A DNA stretch of 5,902 nucleotides from Pseudobacteriovorax antillogorgiicola. GTDB lineage: Bacteria > Bdellovibrionota_B > Oligoflexia > Oligoflexales > RGVZ01. Shown here in pieces: positions 5,365 through 5,902 of this stretch. Below the pieces are notes generated by a model, which was given only the letters and a program-made list of their open reading frames with translations, had not been told where the DNA came from and ran no database searches. The stretch is taken from positions 1 through 5,902 of the forward strand of contig CAMDGW010000154.1 of the NCBI GenBank assembly GCA_945897695.1. The letters run 5' to 3'. The translations under genes were made by a program, and so were the position numbers. Position 1 is the first letter of the stretch. Every line of letters begins with the position of its first letter.

Positions 5365-5745
5365 TTAACCTGGAGCTGCTTTCTTCTTGTTGGCCACTGT
5401 CTTACGAGGCCCCTTACGAGTACGCGCATTAGTCTTAGAACGCTGACCGCGAACTGGAAGGCTCTTACGGTGGCGGATTCCACGGTAGCAGTTAAGGTCC
5501 ATCAAACGCTTGATCGACAGACCGACTTCACGCTTCAAATCACCTTCCACAAGAAGAGACGCTTCGATCACTTTACGGATCGCGTTTGTGTCCGCCTGGT
5601 TAAGGTCATTTGCACGGATATCTGGATTCACGCCAGCTTCAGCGATAATACGCTGAGCCTGACGACGGCCAACTCCGTAGATGCTCGTTAATGCAATTAC
5701 AATTTTTTTGTTACCCGGAAGGTCAACACCGGCGATACGTGCCAT
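5365..5745 (-). CDS. rpsM: 30S ribosomal protein S13
   Basis: This 126-residue S13, a head protein of the small subunit that contacts tRNA and the inter-subunit bridge, begins MARIAGVDLPGNKKIVIALT, the standard N-terminus. SIYGVGRRQAQRI (21-33) is the helix-two-turn-helix signature. The C-terminal CYRGIRHRKSLPVRGQRSKTNARTRKGP (about 86-113) is the rRNA-binding basic tail. The length is typical. The ATG at 5745 is preceded by GGAG at nine bases. The gene follows rpmJ after 16 bases; since rpmJ lies directly in front, there is no room for an E. coli-type S4-binding leader ahead of rpsM. Confidence 0.98.
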   Translation of the reverse strand: MARIAGVDLPGNKKIVIALTSIYGVGRRQAQRIIAEAGVNPDIRANDLNQADTNAIRKVIEASLLVEGDLKREVGLSIKRLMDLNCYRGIRHRKSLPVRGQRSKTNARTRKGPRKTVANKKKAAPG

Positions 5746-5761
5746 CTGTCGTTACTCCAAA

Positions 5762-5875
5762 TTAGCCTTGAGCTTGTTTATGCTTACCAATAGAACAGAT
5801 CACCCGAACGACACCACGACGTTTGATGACCTTACACTTTTCACAAATAGGCTTTACACTTGTACGAACTTTCAT
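5762..5875 (-). CDS. rpmJ: 50S ribosomal protein L36, zinc-ligand form
   Basis: This 37-residue product starts MKVRTSVKPICEKCKVIKRR and ends GKHKQAQG, the canonical form of L36, a small late-assembling large-subunit protein. Cys11, Cys14, Cys27 and His32 form the CxxC...C...H zinc ribbon of the C+ type. The ATG at 5875 has GGGG about seven bases upstream and the stop TAA ends at 5762. At 37 residues it matches the family length (37-38). It opens the visible operon 16 bases before rpsM, its usual neighbour. Confidence 0.97.
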   Translation of the reverse strand: MKVRTSVKPICEKCKVIKRRGVVRVICSIGKHKQAQG

Positions 5876-5888
5876 CTCAACACCCCAT

Positions 5889-5902
5889 TTACTTTGCACG
5901 AT
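5889..5902 (-). CDS. possible 3' end of the gene preceding rpmJ (perhaps infA)
   Basis: In one minus-strand frame the last bases read ...Arg-Ala-Lys-stop, with TAA at 5889-5891, 13 bases before the rpmJ start. A basic end of this kind and this position would fit translation initiation factor IF-1, which often precedes rpmJ. Three to four codons are far too few to identify a gene. Confidence 0.2.

Noticed and set aside
5700..5760. Search for an S4-binding pseudoknot leader before rpsM
   Set aside because: Only 16 bases separate rpmJ and rpsM, which is not enough for the E. coli-type leader structure.

Overview
The window is a typical chromosomal segment of a Gram-negative bacterium. The right-hand two thirds (2771-5902, minus strand) is the distal part of the S10/spc/alpha ribosomal-protein cluster, in the order rpmJ-rpsM-rpsK-rpsD-rpoA-rplQ. 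The order and spacing match the conserved bacterial arrangement. A possible last few codons of a gene before rpmJ (perhaps infA) touch the right edge. The outer-membrane lineage is inferred from an LptF/LptG-family lipopolysaccharide-export permease and a predicted lipoprotein. Moderate base composition, zinc-ligand S4 and L36, and the style of the ribosomal proteins are compatible with a deltaproteobacterial or Bdellovibrionota-like organism. That is an impression, not a demonstrated placement.

Layout from left to right: a GTG-started alpha/beta hydrolase of the monoacylglycerol lipase type (26-880, +); a short convergent intergenic region with several overlapping inverted repeats (881-1008); an LptF/LptG-family permease (1009-2097, -) preceded by a small predicted OB-fold lipoprotein (2107-2526, -), the two forming a likely operon; a 244-base non-coding stretch (2527-2770) with an extended -10 promoter candidate for the lipoprotein and three terminator-like hairpins in a row behind rplQ; then the ribosomal/RNA polymerase alpha operon read leftward.

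The ribosomal block makes 30S proteins S13, S11 and S4, 50S proteins L36 and L17, and the RNA polymerase alpha subunit, so it couples ribosome and transcriptase supply. The lipoprotein-permease pair belongs to the cell envelope and appears to be insulated from the highly expressed upstream operon. The hydrolase is a separate unit of opposite orientation.

No CRISPR array, mobile element, tRNA, rRNA or clear novel system is visible. The less ordinary points are regulatory: stacked terminators after rplQ, a strong hairpin between rpsD and rpoA, a hairpin that partly covers the rpsD ribosome binding site, and an uncharacterised small lipoprotein coupled to an LPS-export permease. All hairpins were found by eye and have not been scored by folding software.
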